A stretch of DNA of 64,000 nt from Clostridia bacterium (GTDB lineage Bacteria; Bacillota; Clostridia; Oscillospirales; Acutalibacteraceae). The stretch lies in NCBI GenBank assembly GCA_017537365.1, contig JAFYKZ010000002.1:124001-188000 (forward strand). Direction: 5' to 3'. Positions 26,473 through 35,330 of the stretch are shown one piece after another. The notes beneath the pieces are model-generated. The model saw only the letters and a list, made by a program, of their open reading frames with translations, ran no database searches and had not been told where the DNA came from. Positions within the stretch are counted from its first letter, which is position 1. Every line of letters begins with the position of its first letter. Both the position numbers and the translations under genes were made by a program.

Positions 26473-27834
26473 ATGGCAGAGAGAACAATAGCCGCCATAG
26501 CAACTCCTGCGGGAGACGGTGCATTGGGTGTTATAAGAATATCGGGTGAGGATGCCTTTTCGATTGCTGATAAGGTTTTCTTCGCTTTTTCGGGTAAAAA
26601 AATAATAGAGCATAAGCCTTATACCGCTTCATACGGTGAAATCAAAGAAAACGGAAACAGATTAGATGATGCGGTGGCTTTGGTTTTTGTTGCGCCTCAT
26701 AGTTATACAGGTGAAAACACGGTTGAAATTTCGGTTCACGGCGGAAGCTTAATGCTTCGCTCAGTGCTTAGATTGATACTTAAAAACGGAGCATATTTAG
26801 CCGAAGCGGGCGAGTTTACAAAAAGAGCATTTTTAAACGGAAAAACCGACCTTACAAAAGCTGAGAGTATTATGGGATTAATTTCGGCGCGAAATGATGC
26901 GGAACTTCGTTTGTCTCGCGCCGCGCATAACGGAAAGGTTTCAAAGAAAATAGCCGAAATGGAATCGGTGCTTGTAGGAATAAACGCTTCTATTGCAGCT
27001 TTTTCCGATTATCCTGATGAAGATATAGAGGGACTTAATTATGAAAATTTTTTAAGTTCATTGCAAAATTTATCCTTAGAACTTCAAAAAATGCTTAAAG
27101 AATATGATAGTGGAAGGATTTTAAAAGAGGGTATTATAACCTCAATAGTAGGAAAACCTAATGTTGGCAAGTCAACACTTATGAATATGTTGGTAGGGTT
27201 TGACCGTTCTATCGTAACTGATGTTGCAGGAACAACAAGAGATATAGTTGAAGATACTGTAACTCTTGGGGATATAACCCTTCATCTTGCGGATACTGCC
27301 GGTATTCATAATACGGATGATACGGTTGAAAGCATAGGTGTTAAACTGGCAAAGGAGAGAATAGATACCTCTCAGTTAATACTGGCGGTTTTTGATTCAA
27401 CCGAGCCTTTAACGAATCAGGATTTTGAGCTTTTAGAGGCGGTTAAAGAAAAAAATACTATTGTTATTTTAAACAAAACCGATTTAGCTGATGAAATAAA
27501 TGAAGATAAATTAAAGGGTTTTAATGTTGTTAAAATTTCTGCAAAAGAGGGTAAGGGAATAGAGGAATTGGCAAAAGCTATAAATGAATGTTGTATAGAA
27601 GCTAACCTTAACCCTGATAGTGCTGTTCTTTTAGGAGAAAGACAGCGCGCCTGCGCAGAGAGAGCCTTAGACGGAGTTAATTCCGCCATAGAAGCGCTTA
27701 TGATGGGGGCTACTATGGATGCAGTCGGTATTTGCGCTGATGATGCGCTTGCTGCATTATTGGAGCTTACAGGCAAGCGAGTAACAAATGAAGTAACCGA
27801 TGAAATATTTCGAAGATTTTGTGTTGGAAAATAA
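26473..27834 (+). CDS. mnmE: tRNA uridine-5-carboxymethylaminomethyl modification GTPase
   Basis: With MnmG modifies wobble U34 of several tRNAs, using methylene-THF. 453 residues. N-terminal folate-binding domain (TIAAIATPAGDGALGVIRIS), helical domain, and a G domain with GKPNVGKSTLMNML (G1, about 223-236), DTAGIHNTDD (G3) and NKTDLADE (G4). The C-terminal FCVGK with its conserved Cys is intact. mnmG is not adjacent. No clear terminator follows; the structured repeat starts 46 nt downstream. Confidence 0.97.
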   Translation: MAERTIAAIATPAGDGALGVIRISGEDAFSIADKVFFAFSGKKIIEHKPYTASYGEIKENGNRLDDAVALVFVAPHSYTGENTVEISVHGGSLMLRSVLRLILKNGAYLAEAGEFTKRAFLNGKTDLTKAESIMGLISARNDAELRLSRAAHNGKVSKKIAEMESVLVGINASIAAFSDYPDEDIEGLNYENFLSSLQNLSLELQKMLKEYDSGRILKEGIITSIVGKPNVGKSTLMNMLVGFDRSIVTDVAGTTRDIVEDTVTLGDITLHLADTAGIHNTDDTVESIGVKLAKERIDTSQLILAVFDSTEPLTNQDFELLEAVKEKNTIVILNKTDLADEINEDKLKGFNVVKISAKEGKGIEELAKAINECCIEANLNPDSAVLLGERQRACAERALDGVNSAIEALMMGATMDAVGICADDALAALLELTGKRVTNEVTDEIFRRFCVGK

Positions 27835-27880
27835 AACTAAAAAGCTAATTTACAAAAAATAATAAAATGAAAAATCTTTA

Positions 27881-28116
27881 TATTGTCGCTTATGCCGCGA
27901 CGGGCACGCCCTTTCTTATGTAGGCGAAAAGAAAGGGCGGAAAGATTCGCCCAAGGGGGAATTTCGATTTCCCCCTCAGGCGGCAAATTTTAATTTTTGC
28001 TTAATCGCTGACAAAGAGTGAAAACTATGTTTTCAATTTGTCAGCAAGTTTTATATATTTTATAGTAACATTGTTGTCGCCTTAACCCCCAAACGACAAG
28101 GGCTTCGCCCTTGACC
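27881..28116 (+). repeat. Structured dispersed element, copy 1 (multi-hairpin)
   Basis: About 236 nt, roughly four-fifths identical by eye to 43253-43474. Hairpins: TGTCGC/GCGACG (27884/27902), GCCCTTTC/GAAAGGGC (27908/27938), GGGGGAA/TTCCCCC (27955/27975) inside CGCC/GGCG, GCTGACAAA...GAAAAC/GTTTTC...TTTGTCAGC (28007/28045), and TTGTCG/CGACAA (28074/28099), then CAAGGGC-TTC-GCCCTTG. Compared with copy 2, stem changes are compensated. It has no ORF. It and the ireB terminator fill the 416-nt gap after mnmE. Confidence 0.75.
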
Positions 28117-28210
28117 TATTTGAAAACAGGCAGTATTTATTGCGTAGCTCGTAAACTGAGATTAAAGATGAATTTTAGCTTTGTAAGTGATATATCAAAA
28201 AAAGAGAAAA

Positions 28211-28242
28211 AGCTGATTTGCAAAATGCAAATCAGCTTTTTT
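28211..28242. terminator. Bidirectional terminator at the end of ireB
   Basis: AGCTGATTTGCA and TGCAAATCAGCT, flanked by A and T runs on either side, work in both directions: for ireB (minus) and for anything read from mnmE. Confidence 0.85.
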
Positions 28243-28250
28243 AATATAGT

Positions 28251-28496
28251 TTATGCAGTTAAATAATACTTGATAAGCGATTTTAGTAAAACATCGCGGT
28301 CAATTCTTTTTATCAAATTTCGGGCATTATTATGAGTGGTAATATAAGTTGGGTCCTCAGATAATATATAGCCTACAATCTGGTTAATAGGATTATATCC
28401 TTTTTCCTTTAAAGCATCATAAACTAACATAAGCACATTTCGGATTTCCTGTTCGGTTTGATCTCCTATCGAAAAGGTCATAGTTTGGTCATTCAT
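28251..28496 (-). CDS. IreB-family regulatory phosphoprotein (UPF0297)
   Basis: 81 residues from ATG 28496, chosen because GCGAGGTG lies upstream and would be inside the start region of a GTG at 28505. The sequence (EIRNVLMLVYDALKEKGYNP, INQIVGYILSEDPTYITTHN) matches the small UPF0297 family, whose Enterococcus member IreB is phosphorylated by the Ser/Thr kinase IreK. It is usually near ruvX and alaS; those are not seen here. Confidence 0.93.
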   Translation of the reverse strand: MNDQTMTFSIGDQTEQEIRNVLMLVYDALKEKGYNPINQIVGYILSEDPTYITTHNNARNLIKRIDRDVLLKSLIKYYLTA

Positions 28497-28561
28497 CAAT
28501 AACACCTCGCAAAATTAATTATTTATTATATTTTATATTATTATTCAAAAAAGTGCAAGTA

Positions 28562-30952
28562 TTATTTTCTAAGTTCAGCACCGATTTGTTCAAGCTTCTT
28601 GATAATCTTAGCGTTAACATCATCGATTTCTTTGTCGGTTAGTGTGCTGTCTGCCGAGCGAAGCCATACGCTATAAGCAACACTTTTCTTGCCCTCGGGA
28701 ATCTGAGCGCCTTGATAAACATCGAATAATTTAATTTTTTCGCATAATCTGCCTGCACCTGAGGTTATAGCTTTTTCTATATCACCAACAGGAAGGTCAG
28801 CATCAACCAACATAGCAAAATCACGCTCAACGGCAGGGAATTTCGGAAGCGGTTTATAGGTTGTTTTGCGTTTTTCAATACCAAGCAGAACATCAAGCTT
28901 GATTTCGGAAACATAAACCTTGGTTTCAATATCGTAAGCAGAAGCTACGGTTGGATGAACCTCACCGAATACTGCAACAGGTTTGTTATTTGCTTTAACA
29001 AGAGCCTGTCTGCCTGGGTGGAGATATGGCTCTGAGCTTCTTTCATACATAGTATGAGCGCCTGAAATTTTGCAAATTTCTTCGATTAAGCCTTTAAGGG
29101 TGAAGAAATCTTCATTTTCGCCGTAAATACCGATAGACATTGTTGCAAGCTCATCAGGTTGCTCGGTAAGGGGCAAGGATTTCGCAATAAAACGCTTGCT
29201 AATCTCAAAAAATCTGCCGTCTTCAATCTTTTTGTTAATATTGGTAGCGAGAACGGTGAGCATACTTGTTGTAAGCTGAGTTCTCATAGTTGAATATTCA
29301 TCGCCCAAAGGATTGATAATCTTAATTTGATTTCGGCGTTCGTCGGTTTCGTCTAATAGCAAGGTATCAATAGCCTTTGATGCGATAAAGCTATAAGTTG
29401 CGATTTCATAAGCACCGCAAGCATTGAGAAGCTTTTTGATTTTATTTGTTTTAATGCGTTCGGGCAACAATTTACCGCGAACAACATCACCGCGCATTGC
29501 AGTTCCAACAATATGGTCATAACCGTATATTCTCATAATTTCTTCGGCTAAATCGGCTCTGCCTTCAATATCATCGCGTATTGAAGGAACACGGCAGGTT
29601 AATTCTTTGCCGTTTAATACTGCATTAAGTCCTAATCTGTTCAGGATAGAAACAATAGTCTCGTCAGGAACTTCAACGCCGATAAGCTCTAAAATTTTAT
29701 CGGTTGTGGTTGTTATGATTTTATCCTCAGGCAAACCGCAGTTGCAGTCAATACTGCCTTCAATAATATCACCTGCATCTAATTCATAAATTAGTTGCAA
29801 AGCGCGTTCAGAGGCATATTCAACATTAACAATATCAACACCGCGCTCAAATCTTCCGCTAGCCTCGGTACGAATACCTAATGCACGACCTGTGTGGCGG
29901 ATATTATCGCGGCGGAATTTTGCAGATTCTAAGAATAAATCCTTGGTATCGTCCTCGATTTCACTTTCTTTGCCGCCCATAATACCCGCAAGGCAAGAGG
30001 GCTTTTCACCGTCTGCAATAACGAGCATATCCTCGGTTAAAGTATAGTCTTTACCGTCGAGTGTGGTAATGCTTTCGCCTTCCTTTGCATTGCGAACAAT
30101 AATCTGCTTGTTTGCTAAATCATTGTAATTAAACGCGTGCATAGGCTGACCTGTTTCAAGCATAACGAAGTTTGTTATATCAACAATATTGTTGATAGGG
30201 CGCATACCGGAAGCAGAAATTGCTTTTTGCATCCAGTCAGGCGAGGGTTTAATTCTCAAATTCTTAATAACTCTGCCTACATATCGGGGGCAAAGGTCAT
30301 AATTTTGAACCTCGATACCTATATAATCATTTATATTCTCACCGATGGTTTTATATTCCGGTTTTGGCATTTTAAATTCTGTTCCCAAAACAACCCCGAT
30401 TTCCTTTGCAACACCGATAAAGCAGTTGCAGTCAGGACGGTTGGCGGTGATTTTAAAGTCGATAATATAATCGTCAAGACCTAAAACCTCGCGCATATCT
30501 GTGCCAACAGGGTGAGTGTCCTTTAAAATTAAAATTCCGTTAACCGAAGCACCTTCGTAATCATTTTCTGTGAGGCATAATTCCTCGCCTGAGCAGAGCA
30601 TACCGTTTGAAACAACACCGCGAAGCTTACCGTTTACAATATGAGCGCCGCAGGGTAAATAACTGTCATTTAAAGCGGCGGGAACAAGGTCGCCAACCTT
30701 GATGTTTTGAGCACCTGTTACAATTTGAACAAGCTCATCCTTACCAATATCCATTTGGCAGATTTGCAAATGGTCGCTATCCTCGTGAGGCTTGATTTCA
30801 GCAATACGGGCAACAACAACATTAACAAGATTATCGCCCTCTTTTTCGATGCTTTCAACCTCAAAGCCTGCCATAACCATACGGTCGCAAAGCTCTTCGA
30901 CAGGGACATTTATATCAACATAATATTTTAATGCTTTAAGTGAAATTTTCAT
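28562..30952 (-). CDS. pheT: Phenylalanyl-tRNA synthetase beta chain
   Basis: 796 residues, normal length. Domains in order: N-terminal region MKISLKALKYYVDINVPVEE, EMAP-like tRNA-binding domain (about 40-150, with DHLQICQMDIG), B3/B4 editing domain (MHAFNYNDLANKQI and after), B5 (about 400-475), a catalytic-like domain and the C-terminal FDX-ACB domain (FPAVERDFAMLVDADLPVG). It follows pheS by 13 nt; the pair is controlled by the T-box leader. Confidence 0.97.
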   Translation of the reverse strand: MKISLKALKYYVDINVPVEELCDRMVMAGFEVESIEKEGDNLVNVVVARIAEIKPHEDSDHLQICQMDIGKDELVQIVTGAQNIKVGDLVPAALNDSYLPCGAHIVNGKLRGVVSNGMLCSGEELCLTENDYEGASVNGILILKDTHPVGTDMREVLGLDDYIIDFKITANRPDCNCFIGVAKEIGVVLGTEFKMPKPEYKTIGENINDYIGIEVQNYDLCPRYVGRVIKNLRIKPSPDWMQKAISASGMRPINNIVDITNFVMLETGQPMHAFNYNDLANKQIIVRNAKEGESITTLDGKDYTLTEDMLVIADGEKPSCLAGIMGGKESEIEDDTKDLFLESAKFRRDNIRHTGRALGIRTEASGRFERGVDIVNVEYASERALQLIYELDAGDIIEGSIDCNCGLPEDKIITTTTDKILELIGVEVPDETIVSILNRLGLNAVLNGKELTCRVPSIRDDIEGRADLAEEIMRIYGYDHIVGTAMRGDVVRGKLLPERIKTNKIKKLLNACGAYEIATYSFIASKAIDTLLLDETDERRNQIKIINPLGDEYSTMRTQLTTSMLTVLATNINKKIEDGRFFEISKRFIAKSLPLTEQPDELATMSIGIYGENEDFFTLKGLIEEICKISGAHTMYERSSEPYLHPGRQALVKANNKPVAVFGEVHPTVASAYDIETKVYVSEIKLDVLLGIEKRKTTYKPLPKFPAVERDFAMLVDADLPVGDIEKAITSGAGRLCEKIKLFDVYQGAQIPEGKKSVAYSVWLRSADSTLTDKEIDDVNAKIIKKLEQIGAELRK

Positions 30953-30965
30953 TTTTTACCCCTCC

Positions 30966-31985
30966 TTAAAATTGGTCTAAGAAACGCTTATCGTTCTCGA
31001 ATAAAAGACGGATATCGCTTATTTTATAGCGGGTTGTGGTGAGTCGGTCTAGACCAATACCAAAAGCAAAGCCTGAATATTCCTCAGGGTCTATTCCGCA
31101 GCTTTTCAGAACATTAGGATGCACCATACCTGCACCTAAAATTTCTATCCAACCGCTTCCTTTACAAACGCGGCATCCTTTTCCGCCGCATTCGGAACAA
31201 GTAACATCAACTTCAACCGAAGGTTCAGTGAAAGGGAAGAAGGAGGGACGGAATTTAACCTTGGTATCGCTTCCGTAAATTTCGTGAGCAAACTGCTCTA
31301 AAACGCCTTTAAGGTCGCACATGGTAACACCCTTGTCAACAACAAGACCTTCAATTTGATGGAAAACGGGAGAATGGGTAGCGTCAACCTCGTCTGCTCT
31401 GAAAACACGACCGGGACAAATAACTCTAATAGGCGGCTTTCTGGTTTCCATTGTTCTGATTTGCGCCGCAGAGGTCTGAGTTCTGAGCAATAGATTTTCT
31501 GCAAGATAGAATGTATCCTGCATATCGCGTGCAGGATGGTCTGCCGGCACATTTAAGCATTCAAAATTATAATGGTCGGTTTCAACCTCAGGACCGTCAA
31601 CAACATCAAATCCCATAGACTGAAAGATGTTAATCATATCGTCCAGCACAGTATTAAGAGGGTGAAGCTTACCAACCTTAACCTCTTTCGCAGGCATAGT
31701 TATATCAATGGTTTCTGCCTTTAATTTTTCTTCGGTTGCCTTAGCTTTTAAAATCTCGCGTTTAGCATTGATAAGCTCTTCAAGCTCTGCTTTAGCTTCG
31801 TTAACAAGCTGACCCATAATTGGTCTTTCCTCAGGAGAAAGACCACCCATTTGCTTTAAAATAGCAGTAAGCTCGCCTTTTTTGCCTAAATACTTAACTC
31901 TAACATTTTCAATTTCGTTTTCGTTTTCGCAAATCTCAACCGCCTGTTTTGCGGCAAGACTAATGCTTTTAAGTTGTTCTTTCAT
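30966..31985 (-). CDS. pheS: Phenylalanyl-tRNA synthetase alpha chain
   Basis: 340 residues from ATG 31985, which has AAAGGAGT upstream. An ORF extension to 32054 would run into the T-box terminator and is rejected. Class II motifs: motif 2 CPGRVFRADEVDATHSPVFH, and motif 3 GFAFGIGLDRLTTTRYKI. It has an N-terminal coiled coil (about 1-85). Forms the alpha2beta2 enzyme with PheT. Confidence 0.97.
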   Translation of the reverse strand: MKEQLKSISLAAKQAVEICENENEIENVRVKYLGKKGELTAILKQMGGLSPEERPIMGQLVNEAKAELEELINAKREILKAKATEEKLKAETIDITMPAKEVKVGKLHPLNTVLDDMINIFQSMGFDVVDGPEVETDHYNFECLNVPADHPARDMQDTFYLAENLLLRTQTSAAQIRTMETRKPPIRVICPGRVFRADEVDATHSPVFHQIEGLVVDKGVTMCDLKGVLEQFAHEIYGSDTKVKFRPSFFPFTEPSVEVDVTCSECGGKGCRVCKGSGWIEILGAGMVHPNVLKSCGIDPEEYSGFAFGIGLDRLTTTRYKISDIRLLFENDKRFLDQF

Positions 31986-32014
31986 AAAACTACTCCTTTT
32001 CATATATTTCAGAG

Positions 32015-32270
32015 CAAAAAAATAAACTTCGCCCTGATTAACAGGACGAAGCATTAAAGTTTAATTCTCCGCGGTACCACCCGTATTTTCGCTCAAAGAG
32101 CAAACACTCTCTCGACATATAACGGTGTCCAACCGATGAAGCCTACTGATTTTTCAGCCACACTGCTCAAAAGGGAACTTCGATAAACCAGCTCTTTAAT
32201 GCGCTCGCAGCCCAAGGCGCATACTCTCTTAAAAGGCAAAATTTATTTACTTTCCTTTGTCATCGCATTT
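32015..32270 (-). promoter_or_regulatory. T-box riboswitch (Phe) with terminator, controlling pheST
   Basis: The minus strand contains ACGGGTGGTACCGCGGAGAA (32064-32083), the T-box that pairs with uncharged tRNA ends, then terminator CTTCGTCCTG/CAGGGCGAAG (32027-32051) and a T run. Upstream is a long stem I region with AGAGAG. A UUC triplet, the expected Phe specifier, lies at 32177-32175 on the 3' side of stem I. Uncharged tRNA-Phe is expected to turn the operon on. Confidence 0.92.
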
Positions 32271-32278
32271 ACTAGTAC

Positions 32279-32307
32279 ATAATAACATTTTCTGAAATTT
32301 TTTGCAA
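32279..32307 (-). promoter_or_regulatory. Promoter of the T-box pheST transcript
   Basis: On the minus strand TTGCAA (32307-32302), 17 nt, TATTAT (32284-32279). Confidence 0.75.
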
Positions 32308-32373
32308 GCATTTTTTTAATATTTATGTTAAAATTGTAAAAAATATAAAAAATATCTTTAAAGGAGAATTTAT

Positions 32374-33615
32374 ATGCTTAGTAAAATTAAAAAAATTGAA
32401 GGCTTTGAGGTTTTGGATTCTCGAAGCAATCCAACAGTTGCGGCGAGGGTTACACTTAATGACGGAAGTATCGGTTTCGCTATTTCTCCATCAGGAGCTT
32501 CAACCGGCGAATTTGAGGCGCATGAAAAAAGAGATGGAGATAATACAAGATATTTCGGCAAAGGTGTTAAATCAGCGGTTGAGGGAATAAATAATGAAAT
32601 CAACAACACTCTTTGCGGTGTTGAGGGTTTAAATCAAAGAAAAATTGATAAAATTTTAATTGATTTGGATGGAACAGAAAATAAATCGCGTCTTGGCGCG
32701 AACGCTTTGCTTGCGGTGTCTTTGGCGGTTGCGAAGGCTAGTGCGGTGTCTTATAAAATGCCGCTTTATAGATATTTAGGCGGTATAAACAGCGGTTTAT
32801 TGCCCAGACCTATGATGAATATTTTAAATGGCGGCGCCCATGCGGCAAATAATATTGATATACAAGAGTTTATGATTATGCCAACCAAAACAGAGTGTTT
32901 TGCTGAGAGTTTAAGACAATGCAGTGAAATTTATCATACCTTAGGTAAAATTTTAAAAGACCTAAATATGAGTACAGGCGTTGGTGATGAGGGTGGTTTT
33001 GCACCGAATTTGCAGTCGGATGAGCAGGCGATTGAGCTTATAGTAGAGGCAATCGAAAAAGCAGGTTATGATACCGATAATATTAAAATTGCTTTGGACA
33101 TAGCATCAAGCGAATGGTATAACGGTAACAGTTATTTATTGCCAAAACGAAACGAACAAAAATCGGCAGAGGAACTGATTTCTTATTATAAAGAGCTTTG
33201 CTCAAAATACCCGATTATTTCTATTGAGGATGGTGTTTCGGAAAATGATTGGTCGGCTTGGGAGATAATTACCAAGGAATTAGGTGATAAGGTGCAGTTA
33301 GTCGGCGATGATTTGTTTGTTACCAACCGCAAAAGATTAGAGCAGGGAATTGAAACAAATTGCGGTAATGCAATTCTAATTAAACCTAATCAAATAGGCA
33401 CTTTAACCGAAACCTTAGATGTTATAAATCTGGCTCAAAGAAACGGATATAAAACGGTTATTTCCCACCGCTCAGGCGAAAGTGAGGACACAACTATCGC
33501 CGATATAGCGGTAGCCACAAATGCAGGGCAAATTAAAACAGGCGCGCCTTGCAGAACCGATAGAGTTGCAAAATATAACCGACTTTTAATTATTGAAAAT
33601 GAATTGATGAAGTAA
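32374..33615 (+). CDS. eno: Enolase
   Basis: 2-phosphoglycerate to phosphoenolpyruvate in glycolysis. 413 residues, slightly short (usual 425-435). [15 protein letters not shown] (about 11-25), [17 protein letters not shown] (about 39-55), [11 protein letters not shown] (about 201-211), the metal and catalytic segments [11 protein letters not shown] and VGDDLFVTN, then [10 protein letters not shown] (catalytic Lys) and [19 protein letters not shown] are all present. [13 protein letters not shown] replaces the usual GSLSRTDR. Single gene after AAAGGAGAA; no other glycolytic gene is near, so it could be a second enolase copy. Confidence 0.95.
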   Translation: MLSKIKKIEGFEVLDSRSNPTVAARVTLNDGSIGFAISPSGASTGEFEAHEKRDGDNTRYFGKGVKSAVEGINNEINNTLCGVEGLNQRKIDKILIDLDGTENKSRLGANALLAVSLAVAKASAVSYKMPLYRYLGGINSGLLPRPMMNILNGGAHAANNIDIQEFMIMPTKTECFAESLRQCSEIYHTLGKILKDLNMSTGVGDEGGFAPNLQSDEQAIELIVEAIEKAGYDTDNIKIALDIASSEWYNGNSYLLPKRNEQKSAEELISYYKELCSKYPIISIEDGVSENDWSAWEIITKELGDKVQLVGDDLFVTNRKRLEQGIETNCGNAILIKPNQIGTLTETLDVINLAQRNGYKTVISHRSGESEDTTIADIAVATNAGQIKTGAPCRTDRVAKYNRLLIIENELMK

Positions 33616-33671
33616 AAATTTCTAATTTTAAAAAACTTTAAAACGCGCAAACTATTATGGGAGTGATTTTC

Positions 33672-34913
33672 ATGAAAGTTGCGCGTTTTTTTATTAAAAG
33701 CGTTTTTTATATAATGTTAGGTTTGTCGGTTACGGTTTTTGGTCTTTTGATTTATATGAGCAAAAGCTTTGAAAATGAATATAAAATTAAAATAGGTGAT
33801 ACCTTTTTGGTTGAGACCTTTATGCCTGTAACGGCAGAATATAAAGGGGTTAAGGTGTCATGTGAAAATCTTAATACAGTTGGCGAGGAATATGATGTTG
33901 ATTTAAAGCTTTTCGGCTTAATACCTGTTTCAAAGGTTAATGTTCAGGTTGTGGACGAAATGCATGTTGCGGTTTTGGGAACACCTTTTGGTATGAAAAT
34001 TTATACCGAGGGGGTTTTAGTTACCGATATGACCGATGTTAAAACCGAAAATGGCACTAAAAATCCTGCAAAACAAGCGGGCATTAAAAAGGGTGATTAT
34101 ATTGTTTCGGTAAACCGAGAAAATGTTTATACAAATGAGGATTTAAGCGATAAGGTTAGAAAATCCGAGGGCAAGAAAATGGATTTTTTAGTAGACCGAA
34201 ACGGAAGTAAAATTCATATATATTTATCGGCGGTTAAATCAGCAGACGACGGAGAATATAAAATCGGCATCTGGATTAAGGATAGCTCGGCAGGGATTGG
34301 AACTCTAACTTTTTATAGCCCTGCAACAAATGTTGTTTGCGGATTAGGACACGGTATCTGTGAGGAGGATAGCGATGAGCTTTTGCAGATAAATTCGGGT
34401 GAAATCGTTTCGGCTAAGATAACCGATGTTAAAAAGGGCAAATCGGGCGCGCCCGGTCAGTTAGAGGGAACTTTAAATTATACAAGCATAGGAACTATCG
34501 ACCTTAACAGTAATTTAGGAGTTTATTCGAAATATAAGGGTAATATAGATATCTCGAATTTGACCGAAATCGCGCTTAAACACGATGTTACAAACGGTGA
34601 CGGCGAGATTTTATGCACCGTAGACGGCGAAACACCTAAGCTTTATTCTTGCAAGATAACGGTTAGAAAACTGAACTTTTTATCTAAAACTCAAAATATG
34701 GTTATAACTATAACCGACGAAGAACTTTTAAGCAAAACAGGCGGAATAGTTCAGGGGATGTCGGGCAGTCCTATTTTGCAGAACGGAAAACTAATCGGTG
34801 CAGTAACGCATGTGCTTATCGACGAGCCAGCAAAAGGCTACGCAATATTTGCAGAGAATATGTTAGAAACCGCGCAAAGTCTGGCGGAACAAAATTTAAA
34901 AGAAGTGTCATAA
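33672..34913 (+). CDS. spoIVB: SpoIVB peptidase
   Basis: Serine protease (S55) secreted from the forespore that signals activation of sigma-K in the mother cell. 413 residues from ATG 33672 (GGGAGTGATTTTC upstream). One N-terminal membrane helix (about 5-27), a PDZ domain (about 120-190, with NPAKQAGIKKGDYIVSVN) and the S55 domain ending in GGIVQGMSGSPILQNGK with the active Ser, then IGAVTHVLIDEPAKGY. In many Firmicutes spo0A follows; here there is a repeat and an orphan gene. Confidence 0.93.
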   Translation: MKVARFFIKSVFYIMLGLSVTVFGLLIYMSKSFENEYKIKIGDTFLVETFMPVTAEYKGVKVSCENLNTVGEEYDVDLKLFGLIPVSKVNVQVVDEMHVAVLGTPFGMKIYTEGVLVTDMTDVKTENGTKNPAKQAGIKKGDYIVSVNRENVYTNEDLSDKVRKSEGKKMDFLVDRNGSKIHIYLSAVKSADDGEYKIGIWIKDSSAGIGTLTFYSPATNVVCGLGHGICEEDSDELLQINSGEIVSAKITDVKKGKSGAPGQLEGTLNYTSIGTIDLNSNLGVYSKYKGNIDISNLTEIALKHDVTNGDGEILCTVDGETPKLYSCKITVRKLNFLSKTQNMVITITDEELLSKTGGIVQGMSGSPILQNGKLIGAVTHVLIDEPAKGYAIFAENMLETAQSLAEQNLKEVS

Positions 34914-34915
34914 AT

Positions 34916-34999
34916 TGTAGGGGAGGGTCTCCGCGCCCTCCCTATAAATTTATTATGGCTTTAAAAAACGGGAGGGCACAGAGACCCTCCCCTACAACC
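34916..34999. repeat. GTAGGGG-type long palindrome
   Basis: TTGTAGGGGAGGGTCTCCGC plus GCCCTCCC (34916 on) is the reverse complement, but for two bases, of the segment ending at 34999 that finishes GACCCTCCCCTACAA. The arms are about 28 nt with about 28 nt between. No ORF. Possibly a REP/MITE-like element serving as the spoIVB terminator. Confidence 0.7.
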
Positions 35000-35036
35000 A
35001 CCTCGGTTTTTACAATTAAATTATAAATAAAATTTG

Positions 35037-35065
35037 TTGCAATTATTAACAATGTGTGCTAAACT
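35037..35065 (+). promoter_or_regulatory. Promoter of the structured RNA
   Basis: TTGCAA (35037-35042), 17 nt, TAAACT (35060-35065) with an extended TGC. The predicted start, about 35072, is the first base of the left arm of the RNA's main stem. Confidence 0.65.
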
Positions 35066-35071
35066 GATATT

Positions 35072-35300
35072 GCCAAACTAACTGAATATTATGTGAAATT
35101 GGGTGTATTTTCTTTTTATAGGGATAAATATGCTTATTTGTTTCATACTTATAGTAGTAATGAGTTTGATAAAAACGCAAATTCTGACGACTGTAAGTAT
35201 GGTGCTTTACGCCCCATTTCACACTCGGTTAGTTTGGCGACTATCGGGGTTTGCGTTTTTTGTGCGGTTACTTCGGTAGCCGCACTTTTTGATTTTTAGG
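35072..35300 (+). ncRNA. Candidate structured leader RNA with pseudoknot and terminator
   Basis: Stem A: GCCAAACTAAC (35072-35082) with GTTAGTTTGGC (35228-35238). Stem B, inside A: GTGAAAT (35093-35099) with ATTTCAC (35216-35222). Stem C: AAAAACGCAAA (35171-35181) with TTTGCGTTTTT (35250-35260), crossing A and B, so either a pseudoknot or a rival fold. Then a terminator. A 68-codon ORF over this stretch (35093-35299) has no credible ribosome site and is probably chance. I do not recognise the class. It may be a leader of the gene at 35331 or a stand-alone RNA. Confidence 0.55.
35262..35298 (+). terminator. UUCG-loop terminator 33 nt before the orphan gene
   Basis: GTGCGGTTAC, loop TTCG, GTAGCCGCAC (one G-T pair), then TTTTTGATTTTT. 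Very strong intrinsic terminator shape, so the next gene is expressed only by read-through or from an unseen start. Confidence 0.88.
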
Positions 35301-35330
35301 AAAAAACTCTAAGGTCGCCGAGGTGGTAAA

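Noticed and set aside
27417-27776. 119-aa minus-strand ORF inside mnmE
   Set aside because: Antisense shadow; Ser/Ala-rich translation is typical of the reverse strand of such genes.
27881-28116. CRISPR array or tandem repeat
   Set aside because: The hairpins are different from each other and not regularly spaced; only two copies exist, 15 kb apart.
30137-30484. 115-aa plus-strand ORF inside pheT
   Set aside because: Shadow of pheT, no ribosome site or recognisable domain.
31986-32054. N-terminal extension of pheS
   Set aside because: It overlaps the T-box terminator, and the ATG at 31985 has AAAGGAG at the right distance.
35093-35299. 68-codon ORF over the structured RNA
   Set aside because: It has no good ribosome site, covers the stems and the terminator of the RNA candidate, and its composition looks random.
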